A DNA stretch of 64,000 nt from Novispirillum itersonii subsp. itersonii ATCC 12639 (GTDB taxonomy: Bacteria > Pseudomonadota > Alphaproteobacteria > Rhodospirillales > Rhodospirillaceae): assembly GCF_000381985.1 (NCBI RefSeq), contig NZ_KB907341.1:124001-188000 (forward strand), read 5' to 3'. The position numbers and the translations under genes are program-made. Below are positions 22,482 through 31,088 of this stretch, piece after piece. Within the stretch, counting starts at the first letter, position 1. The number at the start of each line of letters is the position of its first letter. The notes beneath the pieces are model-generated. The model was not told where the DNA came from. It made no database searches and was given only the letters and a program-made list of their open reading frames with translations.

Positions 22482-22515
22482 ACCCGTCTGACCTTCAGAC
22501 GGGTTTCGTTGTTTT
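22482..22515 (+). terminator. Strong hairpin in the hsp20 leader (attenuator or small-RNA end)
   Basis: ACCCGTCTGA (22482-22491) and TCAGACGGGT (22495-22504) form a perfect 10-base stem with a 3-base loop, followed by TTCGTTGTTTTC. The T-tract is interrupted, so termination would be partial. It could end a short RNA made from the sigma-32-like promoter or form the first stem of the hsp20 leader. Confidence 0.5.
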
Positions 22516-22567
22516 CGGGCTGATGTGCCGATGATCGGACAGACCCCCGGAGACTGTGATCATAAAC

Positions 22568-22632
22568 CCTGCCGCCCTGGCCCCGATGATTGGGCAGGTC
22601 TGGCTCTGACATCGCTTTTCGGAGGATGTATC
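22568..22632 (+). ncRNA. ROSE-like RNA thermometer covering the hsp20 ribosome-binding site
   Basis: Immediately upstream of the hsp20 ATG, ACATC (22609-22613) can pair with GATGT (22625-22629), folding TCGCT (22612-22616) against AGGA (22623-22626) of the Shine-Dalgarno. A U-Y-G-C-U opposite A-G-G-A, giving a G-G opposition and a bulged C, is the diagnostic core of ROSE thermometers, which control small heat-shock genes in alphaproteobacteria. A second stem, CCTGCC (22568-22573) with GGCAGG (22593-22598), precedes it, as expected for the multi-hairpin ROSE layout. Heating would melt the weak helix and free the ribosome-binding site. Confidence 0.65.
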
Positions 22633-23148
22633 ATGTCTCAGTTCGATTTTGCTCCGCTGTTCCGTGCTGGCGTCGGTTTTGACCGGCTGGCCCGTCTGGC
22701 GGAAACCGCCCTGCAACAGGCCGGTGAGCAGTCCACGGCTTACCCCCCGTACAATATTGAAAAGCATGGCGAAGACGCTTACGCAATCACTCTGGCCGTG
22801 GCCGGGTTTGCCGAAAGCGACCTCGACATTGAAATCACCGGCGAAATGCTGACCGTGCGCGGCAGCCGCAAGACCGCCGAAACCGCTCAGGCTGACTCCC
22901 CAGAAAGCCCGGCGGCGGAGTCTGCTGCCCCTGCCCGTCCCGCCCGTCAGGTTCTGCACCGAGGCATCGCCGAACGCGACTTTGTCCGGCGCTTCCAGCT
23001 GGCGGACCACATGCGTGTCACCGGGGCTGCACTTGAAAACGGTCTGCTGACCGTCACCCTGCTGCGTGAGGTGCCGGAAGCGGCCAAGCCGCGCCACATC
23101 CCGATCGCCCGCACCGTCAGCGCCCCGGCGCTGCCCCACGCGGCCTGA
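22633..23148 (+). CDS. Small heat-shock protein, Hsp20/IbpA type
   Basis: ATP-independent holdase chaperone. The 171 residues begin MSQFDFAPLFRAGVGFDRLARL, typical of class A alphaproteobacterial Hsp20, followed by an alpha-crystallin domain (YPPYNIEKHGEDAYAITLAVAGF to ALENGLLTVTLLRE, about 38-150) with the conserved GLLTVTL motif. A Pro/Ala/Glu-rich insert (about 82-105) interrupts the domain, longer than in E. coli IbpA. GGAGG lies 7 bases before the ATG, inside the ROSE-like hairpin. rpoH follows on the same strand, 117 bases downstream. The open frame extends upstream, but the leader structure and family N-terminus fix the start. Confidence 0.94.
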   Translation: MSQFDFAPLFRAGVGFDRLARLAETALQQAGEQSTAYPPYNIEKHGEDAYAITLAVAGFAESDLDIEITGEMLTVRGSRKTAETAQADSPESPAAESAAPARPARQVLHRGIAERDFVRRFQLADHMRVTGAALENGLLTVTLLREVPEAAKPRHIPIARTVSAPALPHAA

Positions 23149-23265
23149 CCTTTCCACCCGTCGCTCCGGGGCACGCTGGCCGTCGCCCCGGAATGACACC
23201 GTCAAAACCGGCAGCCTGACTCCCCGGCTGTTCTCCCCCTTCTCTCCGGTTTACAGGGTGCCCCG

Positions 23266-24225
23266 ATGAGCTTTATCTCCGCCCTTCCCGCCTTTTCTCA
23301 GGATGGCAATCTGCCCGGCTACATGGCCCGGATCCGCAGCTACCCTCTGCTGACCCCGGAAGAGGAAATGGATCTGGCCACCCGATACGCTGAGACCAAG
23401 GATGAACATCTGGCAAACCGCCTGATCACCAGCCATCTGCGTCTGGTGGTCAAAATGGCGATGCAGTACCGCCGTTATGGTCTGCCGATGGCCGACATCA
23501 TCGCCGAAGGTAATCTTGGCCTGATCAAGGCTGTTCAGAAGTTTGAGCCCAGCCGCGGCTTCCGTCTGGCGACCTATGCCATGTGGTGGATCCGGGCCTC
23601 GATCAATGAATACATCCTCAATTCGTGGTCGCTGGTGAAGATCGGCACCGTCTCCACCCAGAAACGGATTTTCTATAACCTGCGCAAGCTGAAAGCCCAG
23701 CTCGGTGCCTATGAGGACGGTCCGCTGAGAGATGAGCAGGCCAGCCGCATCGCCGCCATCCTTGATGTGCGGAAAGATGATGTGCTGGCAATGGACGCCC
23801 GCCTCAGTGGCCGCGACAGCTCCCTCAACGCCCTGATCGGCGAAGATGGCGACAGTGAACGGATCGACCTGCTGATGGATGACAGCCCGAATCAGGAAGA
23901 AACGTTCGTCTCCCTGCAGGAACGCAGCCGGTCGCATACGTTGGTCCATACCGCGATGGAAGTGCTGAACGACCGCGAGAAGCAGATCATCACCGCCCGG
24001 CGTCTGCAGGATGACCCGGCAACGCTGGAAAGTCTGGGCGAACATTACGGTCTGTCCCGTGAGCGGGTCCGGCAGATCGAAGTCCGCGCCATGGAAAAGC
24101 TGGAAGGCAAAATCCGTGAACTGGTGAACCGCGAGAAGCAGGGAATCCGCCGGGCACTGGATACCTTCCGCAAGCCGCTTCAGTCCGCGTTTGCCAGCAC
24201 CAACATGACCCCGGCCTACGGCTGA
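23266..24225 (+). CDS. rpoH: RNA polymerase sigma-32 factor RpoH
   Basis: Heat-shock sigma factor. The 319 residues show region 1.2/2.1 (LPGYMARIRSYPLLTPEEEMDLA), region 2.3-2.4 (FRLATYAMWWIRASINEYILNSW), the RpoH box QKRIFYNLRKLK that separates sigma-32 from other group 3 factors, and region 4.2 helix-turn-helix (TLESLGEHYGLSRERVRQIEVRAMEKL). The gene lies directly behind a heat-shock chaperone gene carrying a sigma-32-like promoter, suggesting a local feedback link. Alphaproteobacteria often carry several rpoH copies; only one is in this window. Confidence 0.96.
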   Translation: MSFISALPAFSQDGNLPGYMARIRSYPLLTPEEEMDLATRYAETKDEHLANRLITSHLRLVVKMAMQYRRYGLPMADIIAEGNLGLIKAVQKFEPSRGFRLATYAMWWIRASINEYILNSWSLVKIGTVSTQKRIFYNLRKLKAQLGAYEDGPLRDEQASRIAAILDVRKDDVLAMDARLSGRDSSLNALIGEDGDSERIDLLMDDSPNQEETFVSLQERSRSHTLVHTAMEVLNDREKQIITARRLQDDPATLESLGEHYGLSRERVRQIEVRAMEKLEGKIRELVNREKQGIRRALDTFRKPLQSAFASTNMTPAYG

Positions 24226-24250
24226 TCCTGACTGAATATTAAATTCCCTG

Positions 24251-24287
24251 AACAGGCCGCAGCCGGTTTCCCCCGGTGCGGCCTGTT
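24251..24287. terminator. Hairpin after rpoH
   Basis: AACAGGCCGCA (24251-24261) and TGCGGCCTGTT (24277-24287) form a perfect 11-base stem. It lies between rpoH and the convergent membrane protein gene. A GCATTGC tail replaces the U-tract, so it may act as a bidirectional or weak terminator. Confidence 0.55.
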
Positions 24288-24313
24288 GCATTGCACGCCG
24301 GTCGGCCTTGCCC

Positions 24314-25072
24314 CTATTGCAGACATTGGATCAGGGCCTGCATCACCTGCCGGTTGGCATCTTCCCCAATCAGACGGTCCAGCTTCATCCGGGTCAGCTG
24401 TCCGGCGTAACGGTTCCGTTCTGTCAGGGCTTGCATGACCTCGTTAATATTGCCTTTCGTCCAGACTGGCCGGGTCTGTCCCCAGAAACAGCGACAATCC
24501 GTGCGGGTGAACGTGGCGGCACAGGCGGTGATCACCTCGCGGCCAATATCATCCTCGATTCCGGCTGCCGGATCTGCCTCGCTCCGCAGGGCCTGCCAGA
24601 CCGGAGCTGGATCCAGCAGACCGGTCATCCACGCACCACCCAGAAAAATCAGTCCCATCAACAGACCGGCGGCAAATCCTTTGATTGCCGAACGGAACGG
24701 GTGCAGCCGCCGCCGGACCCGGTGGCGCAGCCCCGGCCTGCGGGTGGCAGCGGGGCCGCCATGGTGCCCGGCAGAGCCCCCGGCATGTCCGCCGCCGTCA
24801 GCACGCCCCGCGGTCCCGAATCCTGATCCGTCATGCCGCAACGGCCCATCGCCAGCCGGGGGCCGCGCACCGGGTTTCGCATCATCATGATGATATGGTC
24901 CGGTATAGGGGTTCCAGTCGGGGGGAAGAGCCCCCGGCGGCAGGGCCGGTGCCTTACCTTCAGGGCCGGCGGCATCCGGCCTGACAGGATGAGAAATGGC
25001 ATCGGGCTGACTGTGATGAACCGGTGTCCCAGTCGGGACAGGCCCGTGGCCTGATGCATGAAACGTAGACAT
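24314..25072 (-). CDS. Unrecognised single-pass membrane protein with His/Pro/Gly-rich N-terminus
   Basis: I do not recognise this 252-residue protein. Residues 1-115 are low complexity, rich in His, Pro, Gly and Ala and presumably disordered. An Arg-rich stretch (RHRVRRRLHPFR) leads into one membrane helix at about 130-150 (GFAAGLLMGLIFLGGAW), giving a cytoplasmic N-terminus by the positive-inside rule. The ~100-residue C-terminal part would be periplasmic and has Cys residues in TACAATFTRTDCRCFW plus a terminal Cys, which could form disulfides. AGGGAGAG precedes the ATG. It is monocistronic and convergent with rpoH. Confidence 0.7.
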   Translation of the reverse strand: MSTFHASGHGPVPTGTPVHHSQPDAISHPVRPDAAGPEGKAPALPPGALPPDWNPYTGPYHHDDAKPGARPPAGDGPLRHDGSGFGTAGRADGGGHAGGSAGHHGGPAATRRPGLRHRVRRRLHPFRSAIKGFAAGLLMGLIFLGGAWMTGLLDPAPVWQALRSEADPAAGIEDDIGREVITACAATFTRTDCRCFWGQTRPVWTKGNINEVMQALTERNRYAGQLTRMKLDRLIGEDANRQVMQALIQCLQ

Positions 25073-25245
25073 TCTGTCTCTCCCTGCGCCCCTCCGGCGG
25101 TTGACCCGCTGCAGGCGGAAAACCGCGCCACAGGTCAGGTTTCCCGATCAATCACTGCCCCTTACGACAAAGATACCACGAAAGCGTATCAAGTGAGAAT
25201 TCCTGCTGGTTTCCGGACCTTGCCCCGCACTATACTGCGCCCGCA

Positions 25246-26391
25246 ATGCTGAAAATGACCCGTTATCTCTTACGTCATCTTATTGCCGGGACCGTGCTGG
25301 TCACTGCCGGCCTTTTGTGCATTCTGTGGCTGACACAGTCTTTGCGCTTCGTCGAGATGATCGTGACGCAAGGCCTGTCAGTGGGCAACTTCCTGGCCCT
25401 GACCGGTCTGCTGCTGCCGAACTTTCTGGTGGTCGTGCTGCCGATTGCCCTCTTCGGGGTGGTCCTGTTCACATACAACCGCCTTTCCGTGGACAGGGAG
25501 CTGGTGGTCCTAAGGGCTGCCGGGATAGGGCCGGTCGCCCTGTCGCGGGCCGCACTGCTGCTGGCACTGGCGGTCACGGCAGTCGTCTACAGCATCACCT
25601 TATATCTGGGGCCACTGTCAGCCCGGGCCTTCAAGGACATGCAGTGGTCGTTCCGGCATGACATGTCCCGTCTGCTGATTCAGGAAGGCACGTTCACCCA
25701 GATGGGACGGGGCCTGACTCTTTATGTGCGCTCCCGCACCCCTGACGGTGAGCTTCTGAACATCATGCTGCATGACGAACGGCGGGAAAAAGTGGTCTCA
25801 ACCATGATGGCAGAACGTGGAGCTCTGGTGGATGGCCCCAACGGCCCCCGGGTCGTTCTTGTCAACGGCAACCGCCAGGAAGTCGAACGCGGCACCGGAA
25901 TTATGTCCCTGCTGCACTTTCAGACGTACACAATGGACATAAGCAAAGACGAAGGAACAGGCGGAACCCGGGTAGCTGAAGCGCCGGAACGCTCTCTGAC
26001 GGAGCTTTTTTCAGCCAAGGTCGGTGATGACAACGGCGCCATCGGAGAAACCCAGATCCTGCGCTTCCGGTCAGAGGCCCACCAACGGATCGCAAACCCG
26101 ATCAGCGCCGTTGCGTATACCTTACTGGCCCTTGCCATTCTGCTGGGGGGATCGTTCAACCGTCGCGGTAACGGGCCCCGGCTCATTCTGGCAGTCTCAG
26201 CCATGGTTGTGATTCAGGCCCTGATCGTCAGTGCCGGGAATCTCGCAGCAAAATCCGAAACGATGGTGCCGCTGATTTATGCCGTTGTCCTGTTACCTAT
26301 TCCGGTGGCATTTTTTGCCCTGTTGAAACCGGATTTCTTTTCTTCTCTTTTGATGCGGCCAAGACGCCCGACCCCTCAGGAGCCCAGCTGA
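25246..26391 (+). CDS. lptF: LPS export permease LptF
   Basis: Inner-membrane subunit of the LptB2FGC ABC exporter that extracts LPS. The 381 residues show the LptF/LptG fold: two N-terminal helices (RYLLRHLIAGTVLVTAGLLCILWLTQSLR), a third pair up to residue ~120, a periplasmic beta-jellyroll domain (about 130-270), and three C-terminal helices (from ~285). WLTQSLRFVEMIV and LLLPNFLVVVLPIALF favour LptF over LptG. No Shine-Dalgarno is evident; a second in-frame ATG is at 25255. The stop overlaps the lptD start (TGATG). Its usual neighbour lptG is absent here. Confidence 0.9.
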   Translation: MLKMTRYLLRHLIAGTVLVTAGLLCILWLTQSLRFVEMIVTQGLSVGNFLALTGLLLPNFLVVVLPIALFGVVLFTYNRLSVDRELVVLRAAGIGPVALSRAALLLALAVTAVVYSITLYLGPLSARAFKDMQWSFRHDMSRLLIQEGTFTQMGRGLTLYVRSRTPDGELLNIMLHDERREKVVSTMMAERGALVDGPNGPRVVLVNGNRQEVERGTGIMSLLHFQTYTMDISKDEGTGGTRVAEAPERSLTELFSAKVGDDNGAIGETQILRFRSEAHQRIANPISAVAYTLLALAILLGGSFNRRGNGPRLILAVSAMVVIQALIVSAGNLAAKSETMVPLIYAVVLLPIPVAFFALLKPDFFSSLLMRPRRPTPQEPS

Positions 26392-28643
26392 TGCGCCGGA
26401 CACGCCGCCTGATCCCGTTTTCTCCCGCATCTCTGGCCTATGCCTCCTTCCTTGCCAGCTGTCTGGCAACCGTTGCCTTTCCTGCCGGGGCTGCCACCCA
26501 GCCTGCCGCTCAGACCGGGGCGCCCTCTGGGGCAGGCACAGCTGACGAGCCGTCCACCGAAGGCCGGGCGGTCATCACCGCCGACGAACTGTCCCACGAC
26601 AAGAACCTTGATACCGTTACCGCACGCGGCAAGGTCGAAGTGCAGTATCAGGGGCGGATCCTGCTGGCAGACACGGTCAACTATCAGGTAACCGCCGACC
26701 GGGCCAGTGCCACCGGCAACGTCATCATCACCGAACTTGACGGCACCACCACCTTTGCCGACTTTGCCGAGCTGAGCGGGGACCTCAAGGAAGGTTTCGT
26801 CCGGGAAGTCAAGTTCCTGCTGACTGACGGGTCGCGGGCAGCAGCCAGGACCGCCACCCGGAAGACCGATGCCAGTGGTAACGCCATCACCGAGATGGAA
26901 AATGCCATCTATTCTCCCTGCGATGTCTGCTCCGACACCCCGGGCAGCGATACCCGCATCTGGCAGATCAAATCCAAACGGGTGGTCCATGACCAGAAGG
27001 CAGGAGATATCACCTATAACGACATGTGGTTTGAACTGTTCGGGATGCCGGTGGCCTACACCCCGTACATGTCTCACCCAGACCCCAGCGTTAAGCGGCG
27101 CTCCGGTTTTCTGCCACCGTCTTACCGGGTCAATAATCAGTTAGGGGTCGGCGTCAACATCCCCTACTTCTTCGTGATTGATGACCAGCAGGATGCCACG
27201 CTGGCAATCATGCCCAGTACCAATGAAAATCCGGTACTGAGCGGTGAATACCGTGGGGTCAGCCGGAAAGCCTCACTGGCAATGTCCGGGTCTGTCACAC
27301 AGGATAAAGACGACCAGATCCGCAATCACTTCAAAGGCAAAGCCGTTGCGAATCTGGATAATGCTTATCGAGTCGGCGCCGATGTCAACCTCACCTCAGA
27401 CCGCACCTATATGCGACGTTACCGCTTTGGCAATCAAAGCTATCTGACCAGTCGCGGCTATATCGAGGGCTTCAGCCGGCGTTCTTACGCCTCTGCCGAG
27501 GCCCTGTATTTTCAGAATCTCAGTTCACTGGCCACCACCCGGGGCGACCTGCCGATTGCAGCCCCGGTTGCCAGCTGGAACTATTCCAGCGAACCCGGTA
27601 CCCGCGGAGCCTATACGACCGTCGATATAACATCGGCGGCCGTCACCCGGATGAGCGGGACAAGCAGCCGTCGCGTCAGCGCTGAATATGGCTGGCATCT
27701 GCCCTACATCGGGCCGATCGGCGACGTGTACCGCCTTGATGTCGGCATGAGCGGCGATGCCTATCACGTCGAAGATGTGATGACCGGCAGTGGTGAATAT
27801 TACACCGGGGCCAAGGGCAGGGTTACACCTCTGGCGGCCCTGACCTGGAGCCTGCCGCTCGAACGCCGAAACGGACAGTGGACAGAGGTCATCCGCCCGA
27901 TTGTACAGGGCGTCAGCACACAGGGCTCAACAAATCCCTCTGAAATCCCGAATGAAGACAGCTATGCTGTTGAATTTGACGATACAAATCTGTTTTCCCC
28001 CAACCGTTTCGGCGGACGGGATCGTATTGAGTCGGGCACTCGGGTCAGTTACGGCATGGAATACACTGCGTCCCATGCCCGGGTCGGAGCGATCAACGCC
28101 TTGGTCGGTCAATCTTACCGTCTTAGCGGTACCGGTCACTCCGCTTTTCCGGTCAACTCAGGGCTTGATAAAGACCTGTCAGACGTTGTCGGCCGCATGG
28201 TGCTTCGACCGTCATCAAATCTGGATCTGATCTATCGCTTCCGTGCAGACGGCGAAACCCTTGATCTGCACCGCAGTGAAGCAGCCGTGCGGGTCGGTCC
28301 GCGGGCCCTCAGCCTCTATACCGCCTACGCCCAGCTCGACCGGGCAGAAGATTCCTCCGCTATCCTACAGAAGCGTCAGGAAGCGTCGGTCACCGTGCAA
28401 TCACAGTTCAGTCAATATTGGCTCAGTCAGGTTGGCCTTCGCTATGATCTGGCGGATAACGGCGGCCCGCTCGAAGTCGGCGGAACTCTTGCCTATGAAG
28501 ACGAATGCTTCGGGCTCGCTCTGTCTGTCAACCGCAGTTATACCTATGATGTTGACTATGATGGCAGCTTTAGTGTCGGCCTGCGCTTTGCCTTCAAGAC
28601 ACTGGGTGACTTTTCGACATCATCAAGCGGGCTTGGATTTTAA
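26391..28643 (+). CDS. lptD: LPS-assembly outer membrane protein LptD
   Basis: Outer-membrane barrel that, with LptE, inserts LPS into the outer leaflet. The 750 residues have a signal peptide (cleavage near ATVAFPAGA), an N-terminal OstA/LptA-like jellyroll (AVITADELSHDKNLDTVTARG to SATGNVIITELDG, about 60-125) that continues the periplasmic bridge, and a C-terminal beta-barrel of alternating aromatic strands ending DYDGSFSVGLRFAFK. The CDVC pair near residue 177 and a lone Cys near 705 (DECFGL) match the disulfide pattern that LptD needs for maturation. It is coupled to lptF and followed by surA, which helps fold it. Confidence 0.93.
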   Translation: MRRTRRLIPFSPASLAYASFLASCLATVAFPAGAATQPAAQTGAPSGAGTADEPSTEGRAVITADELSHDKNLDTVTARGKVEVQYQGRILLADTVNYQVTADRASATGNVIITELDGTTTFADFAELSGDLKEGFVREVKFLLTDGSRAAARTATRKTDASGNAITEMENAIYSPCDVCSDTPGSDTRIWQIKSKRVVHDQKAGDITYNDMWFELFGMPVAYTPYMSHPDPSVKRRSGFLPPSYRVNNQLGVGVNIPYFFVIDDQQDATLAIMPSTNENPVLSGEYRGVSRKASLAMSGSVTQDKDDQIRNHFKGKAVANLDNAYRVGADVNLTSDRTYMRRYRFGNQSYLTSRGYIEGFSRRSYASAEALYFQNLSSLATTRGDLPIAAPVASWNYSSEPGTRGAYTTVDITSAAVTRMSGTSSRRVSAEYGWHLPYIGPIGDVYRLDVGMSGDAYHVEDVMTGSGEYYTGAKGRVTPLAALTWSLPLERRNGQWTEVIRPIVQGVSTQGSTNPSEIPNEDSYAVEFDDTNLFSPNRFGGRDRIESGTRVSYGMEYTASHARVGAINALVGQSYRLSGTGHSAFPVNSGLDKDLSDVVGRMVLRPSSNLDLIYRFRADGETLDLHRSEAAVRVGPRALSLYTAYAQLDRAEDSSAILQKRQEASVTVQSQFSQYWLSQVGLRYDLADNGGPLEVGGTLAYEDECFGLALSVNRSYTYDVDYDGSFSVGLRFAFKTLGDFSTSSSGLGF

Positions 28644-28685
28644 CAGCACCTGATGATTAGGCTGCCAGATAAGGGACCAGACACA

Positions 28686-30017
28686 ATGCAGTGCAAGCGC
28701 CTCTTTCCCCGCCATCGCGGTGCAGACCGGTTGAAGGCCACCACGCGGTCTGCCCTGCTGTCTGTCGGGCTGACCGCACTGGCTCTGCCGGTCTACGGCA
28801 CGCTGTCGCCGGTGGCGCAGGCCCAGCAGATGCAGGTGCAGCGGATTGCCGCCGTCGTCAACGATGATGCAGTCACCGTGCGGGATGTCGAAGACCGCAT
28901 GAATATGCTGATCGGCACGTCCAGCCTGCCCGACTCTCCCGACACCCGTCGGCGTCTGATGCCGCGTGTCCTGCAAATTCTGATCGAAGAGCGGCTGAAG
29001 CTGCAGGAAGCCAAGAGGCTCAACATCGCCATCACCGAAGCGGATCTGGACTCAGCACGCCGCCAGATTGAGACCAACAACCGTATGCCTCCGGGGTCTC
29101 TGGCCGCCAGCATGCGTCAGAAAGGCGTTGACCCGGCATCGCTGGACAAACAGCTGCGGTCTGACATTGCCTGGGCAAAAGTGGTCCAGAATTCGCTGCG
29201 CCGTCAGGTCTCCGTCGAGCAGGAGGAAGTCGCAGCCGTCCTTTCCACCCTGCGGGAAAATCTTGGCAAACCCCAGCGCCTGCTGGGTGAAATTGTTCTG
29301 CCTTTCAATGATGAGGCTGAAGAACAGCAGGCCCGGGCCCTTGCAGACCGCCTTGGCGAGCAGCTGAAGCAGGGTGCGGCGTTTTCAGCACTGGCCCGCC
29401 AGTTCTCCGGCTCATCGACCGCTGCCGTCGGCGGCGATCTGGGCTGGGTCACGGAAGGACAGCTTGATCCGGAACTGGAAGAGGCCGTCAGCACCCTGAA
29501 ACCCGGGATGATGGCTGGCCCGGTGGTCAGCGGTGGCAGTCTGCATCTGATTGTTCTGCGTGATGTGCGGGAAACCAAGCGCCTGCCGCCGGAAGCCACC
29601 CCGGTCCGGCTGAGCCAGCTGTTTTTCCCCTCGAAGGGTGGTGCGGCGATCCCGGCAGAAAGCCGCGACGACATCATCGCCACCCTCGCTGAAACCGCCA
29701 AAGGCTGCGAGGATGTCGACCGGCTGGCCGATCAGGTCCGCCTGCCAAACTCCGGCAGTATCGGGACCATGAAGCCCGCAGATCTGCCCCCTGCCGTCGG
29801 ATCGGTGGTTGCCACCCTGAAGGAAAATACACTCAGTGCTCCGATTGAGCTGCCTTCCGGGACCGTGGTGGCGATGGTCTGCGAACGGAAGGATGCCGAT
29901 GGCATGCCCAGCCGTGAGGACATCGAACGGAAACTGGAAGCCGAAAAGCTGGAACGGCTGGCACAGCGGACCCTGCGGGATCTGCGCCGTAAAGCCCTGA
30001 TCGATATCCGGATCTGA
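28686..30017 (+). CDS. surA: Periplasmic chaperone and peptidyl-prolyl isomerase SurA
   Basis: Folds outer-membrane proteins such as LptD. The 443 residues have a signal peptide ending AQAQQ, a SurA N-terminal domain (MQVQRIAAVVNDDAVTVRDVEDRM; ITEADLDSARRQIETNN), a recognisable parvulin domain (LGEIVLPF to LIVLRDVRE, about 190-295), and a second, degenerate parvulin-like region (LSQLFFPSKGG onward, with ENTLSAPIELPSGTVVAMVCER) lacking the usual catalytic pattern. I chose ATG 28686 because AAGGGA precedes it; an ATG 33 bases upstream has no ribosome site and sits close to the lptD stop. Confidence 0.92.
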   Translation: MQCKRLFPRHRGADRLKATTRSALLSVGLTALALPVYGTLSPVAQAQQMQVQRIAAVVNDDAVTVRDVEDRMNMLIGTSSLPDSPDTRRRLMPRVLQILIEERLKLQEAKRLNIAITEADLDSARRQIETNNRMPPGSLAASMRQKGVDPASLDKQLRSDIAWAKVVQNSLRRQVSVEQEEVAAVLSTLRENLGKPQRLLGEIVLPFNDEAEEQQARALADRLGEQLKQGAAFSALARQFSGSSTAAVGGDLGWVTEGQLDPELEEAVSTLKPGMMAGPVVSGGSLHLIVLRDVRETKRLPPEATPVRLSQLFFPSKGGAAIPAESRDDIIATLAETAKGCEDVDRLADQVRLPNSGSIGTMKPADLPPAVGSVVATLKENTLSAPIELPSGTVVAMVCERKDADGMPSREDIERKLEAEKLERLAQRTLRDLRRKALIDIRI

Positions 30018-30023
30018 CCGGCC

Positions 30024-31031
30024 ATGACTGCTCCGCTTGCCGTCACTATGGGCGACCCGGCCGGGGTCGGGGGTGATCTGACCCTGATGGCGTGGCAGCA
30101 GCGGACCACTGCCGCCCTGCCCGCCTTTGTCGCGCTGGACGATCCTGACCGTCTGCGATCCCTTGCTACACGGCTGGGCGTTGCGGTGCCGGTGATTGAG
30201 GTCAGCAGCCCGGAACAGGCACCAGCCGTTTTCCCGACCGCCCTGCCGGTGCTGCCGGTGCACCTGCCGACGCCAGCCCGGCCGGGTAATCCCGCCCCCG
30301 GACACACAGCGGCAGTCCTGTCTTCCATTCAACAGGCTGTCGCCTTCAGCCGCAGCGGAGCCGCCGGTGCGGTGGTGACGCAACCCATCAATAAAAAGGT
30401 CCTGCAGGACGGCGGCTTCAGCTTCCCCGGCCATACCGAATATCTGGCCCATCTGGCGGCTGCCCCCGGCGAACCGGATCCGCTGCCGGTGATGATGCTG
30501 GCCTGCCCGGCCCTGCGGGTGGTTCCGGTGACCATTCATCAATCCCTGCGCAGCGTGCCCGACAGTCTGACAACGGATCTGATCGTTGCCCGTGGCCAGA
30601 TCACTGCGGAAGCCCTGCGCCATCAGTTCGGCATCCCCGCGCCCCGGCTTGGCGTTGCCGGGCTAAACCCCCATGCCGGCGAAAACGGGGCGATGGGACA
30701 CGAGGATCAGGCGATTGTCGCCCCGGCAGTTGCCCGGCTGCAGGCGATGGGGATCAAAGCCATCGGCCCGCTGCCTGCCGACACGATGTTTCATGCCGAG
30801 GCCAGGGCAACCTATGATGCGGCCCTGTGCATGTATCACGATCAGGCCCTGATTCCGATCAAAACGCTGGATTTCCATGGGGGCGTCAACGTCACCCTTG
30901 GCCTGCCCTTCATCCGCACCTCGCCGGATCATGGCACGGCCTATGCTCTGGCCGGAACGGGGTCTGCCAACCCATCCAGCTTTTTTGCAGCCCTGACGCT
31001 GGCGGCGGCCATGGCCAGCCATCGTTGCTGA
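30024..31031 (+). CDS. pdxA: 4-hydroxythreonine-4-phosphate dehydrogenase PdxA
   Basis: NAD-dependent enzyme of the DXP-dependent pyridoxal phosphate pathway. The 335 residues contain the family motifs VTMGDPAGVGGDL at the start, the active-site segment FPGHTEYLA near 138, VAGLNPHAGENGAMGHED near 212, the metal-binding MYHDQALIPIKTL near 272, and TSPDHGTAYALAG near 301. It sits six bases after surA and before rsmA, the widely conserved surA-pdxA-rsmA order, so it is co-transcribed although unrelated in function. Confidence 0.96.
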   Translation: MTAPLAVTMGDPAGVGGDLTLMAWQQRTTAALPAFVALDDPDRLRSLATRLGVAVPVIEVSSPEQAPAVFPTALPVLPVHLPTPARPGNPAPGHTAAVLSSIQQAVAFSRSGAAGAVVTQPINKKVLQDGGFSFPGHTEYLAHLAAAPGEPDPLPVMMLACPALRVVPVTIHQSLRSVPDSLTTDLIVARGQITAEALRHQFGIPAPRLGVAGLNPHAGENGAMGHEDQAIVAPAVARLQAMGIKAIGPLPADTMFHAEARATYDAALCMYHDQALIPIKTLDFHGGVNVTLGLPFIRTSPDHGTAYALAGTGSANPSSFFAALTLAAAMASHRC

Positions 31032-31088
31032 ACCGACCGCCCCCGTATCCCTCCCCCCCCGATCATCACCCTGCCGAAAGAACTGCCC

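Larger units (their letters stand above)
21934..22632. other. 699-base regulatory region between divergent cytochrome b561 and hsp20 genes
   Basis: No credible gene is visible; one 73-codon frame (22193-22414) has no coding character. The region holds a perfect GGTTACC/GGTAACC palindrome (22086-22103), a sigma-32-like promoter (22143-22171), direct repeats of GCATTCCGT (22106 and 22363), an AT-rich TATATAAA box near 22385, a strong hairpin (22482-22515), and at the 3' end a ROSE-like element covering the hsp20 Shine-Dalgarno. Confidence 0.7.

Noticed and set aside
25231-25246. Possible leaderless start for lptF, with a TATACT box just upstream
   Set aside because: The -35 region is unconvincing, and without mapped start sites this cannot be supported.
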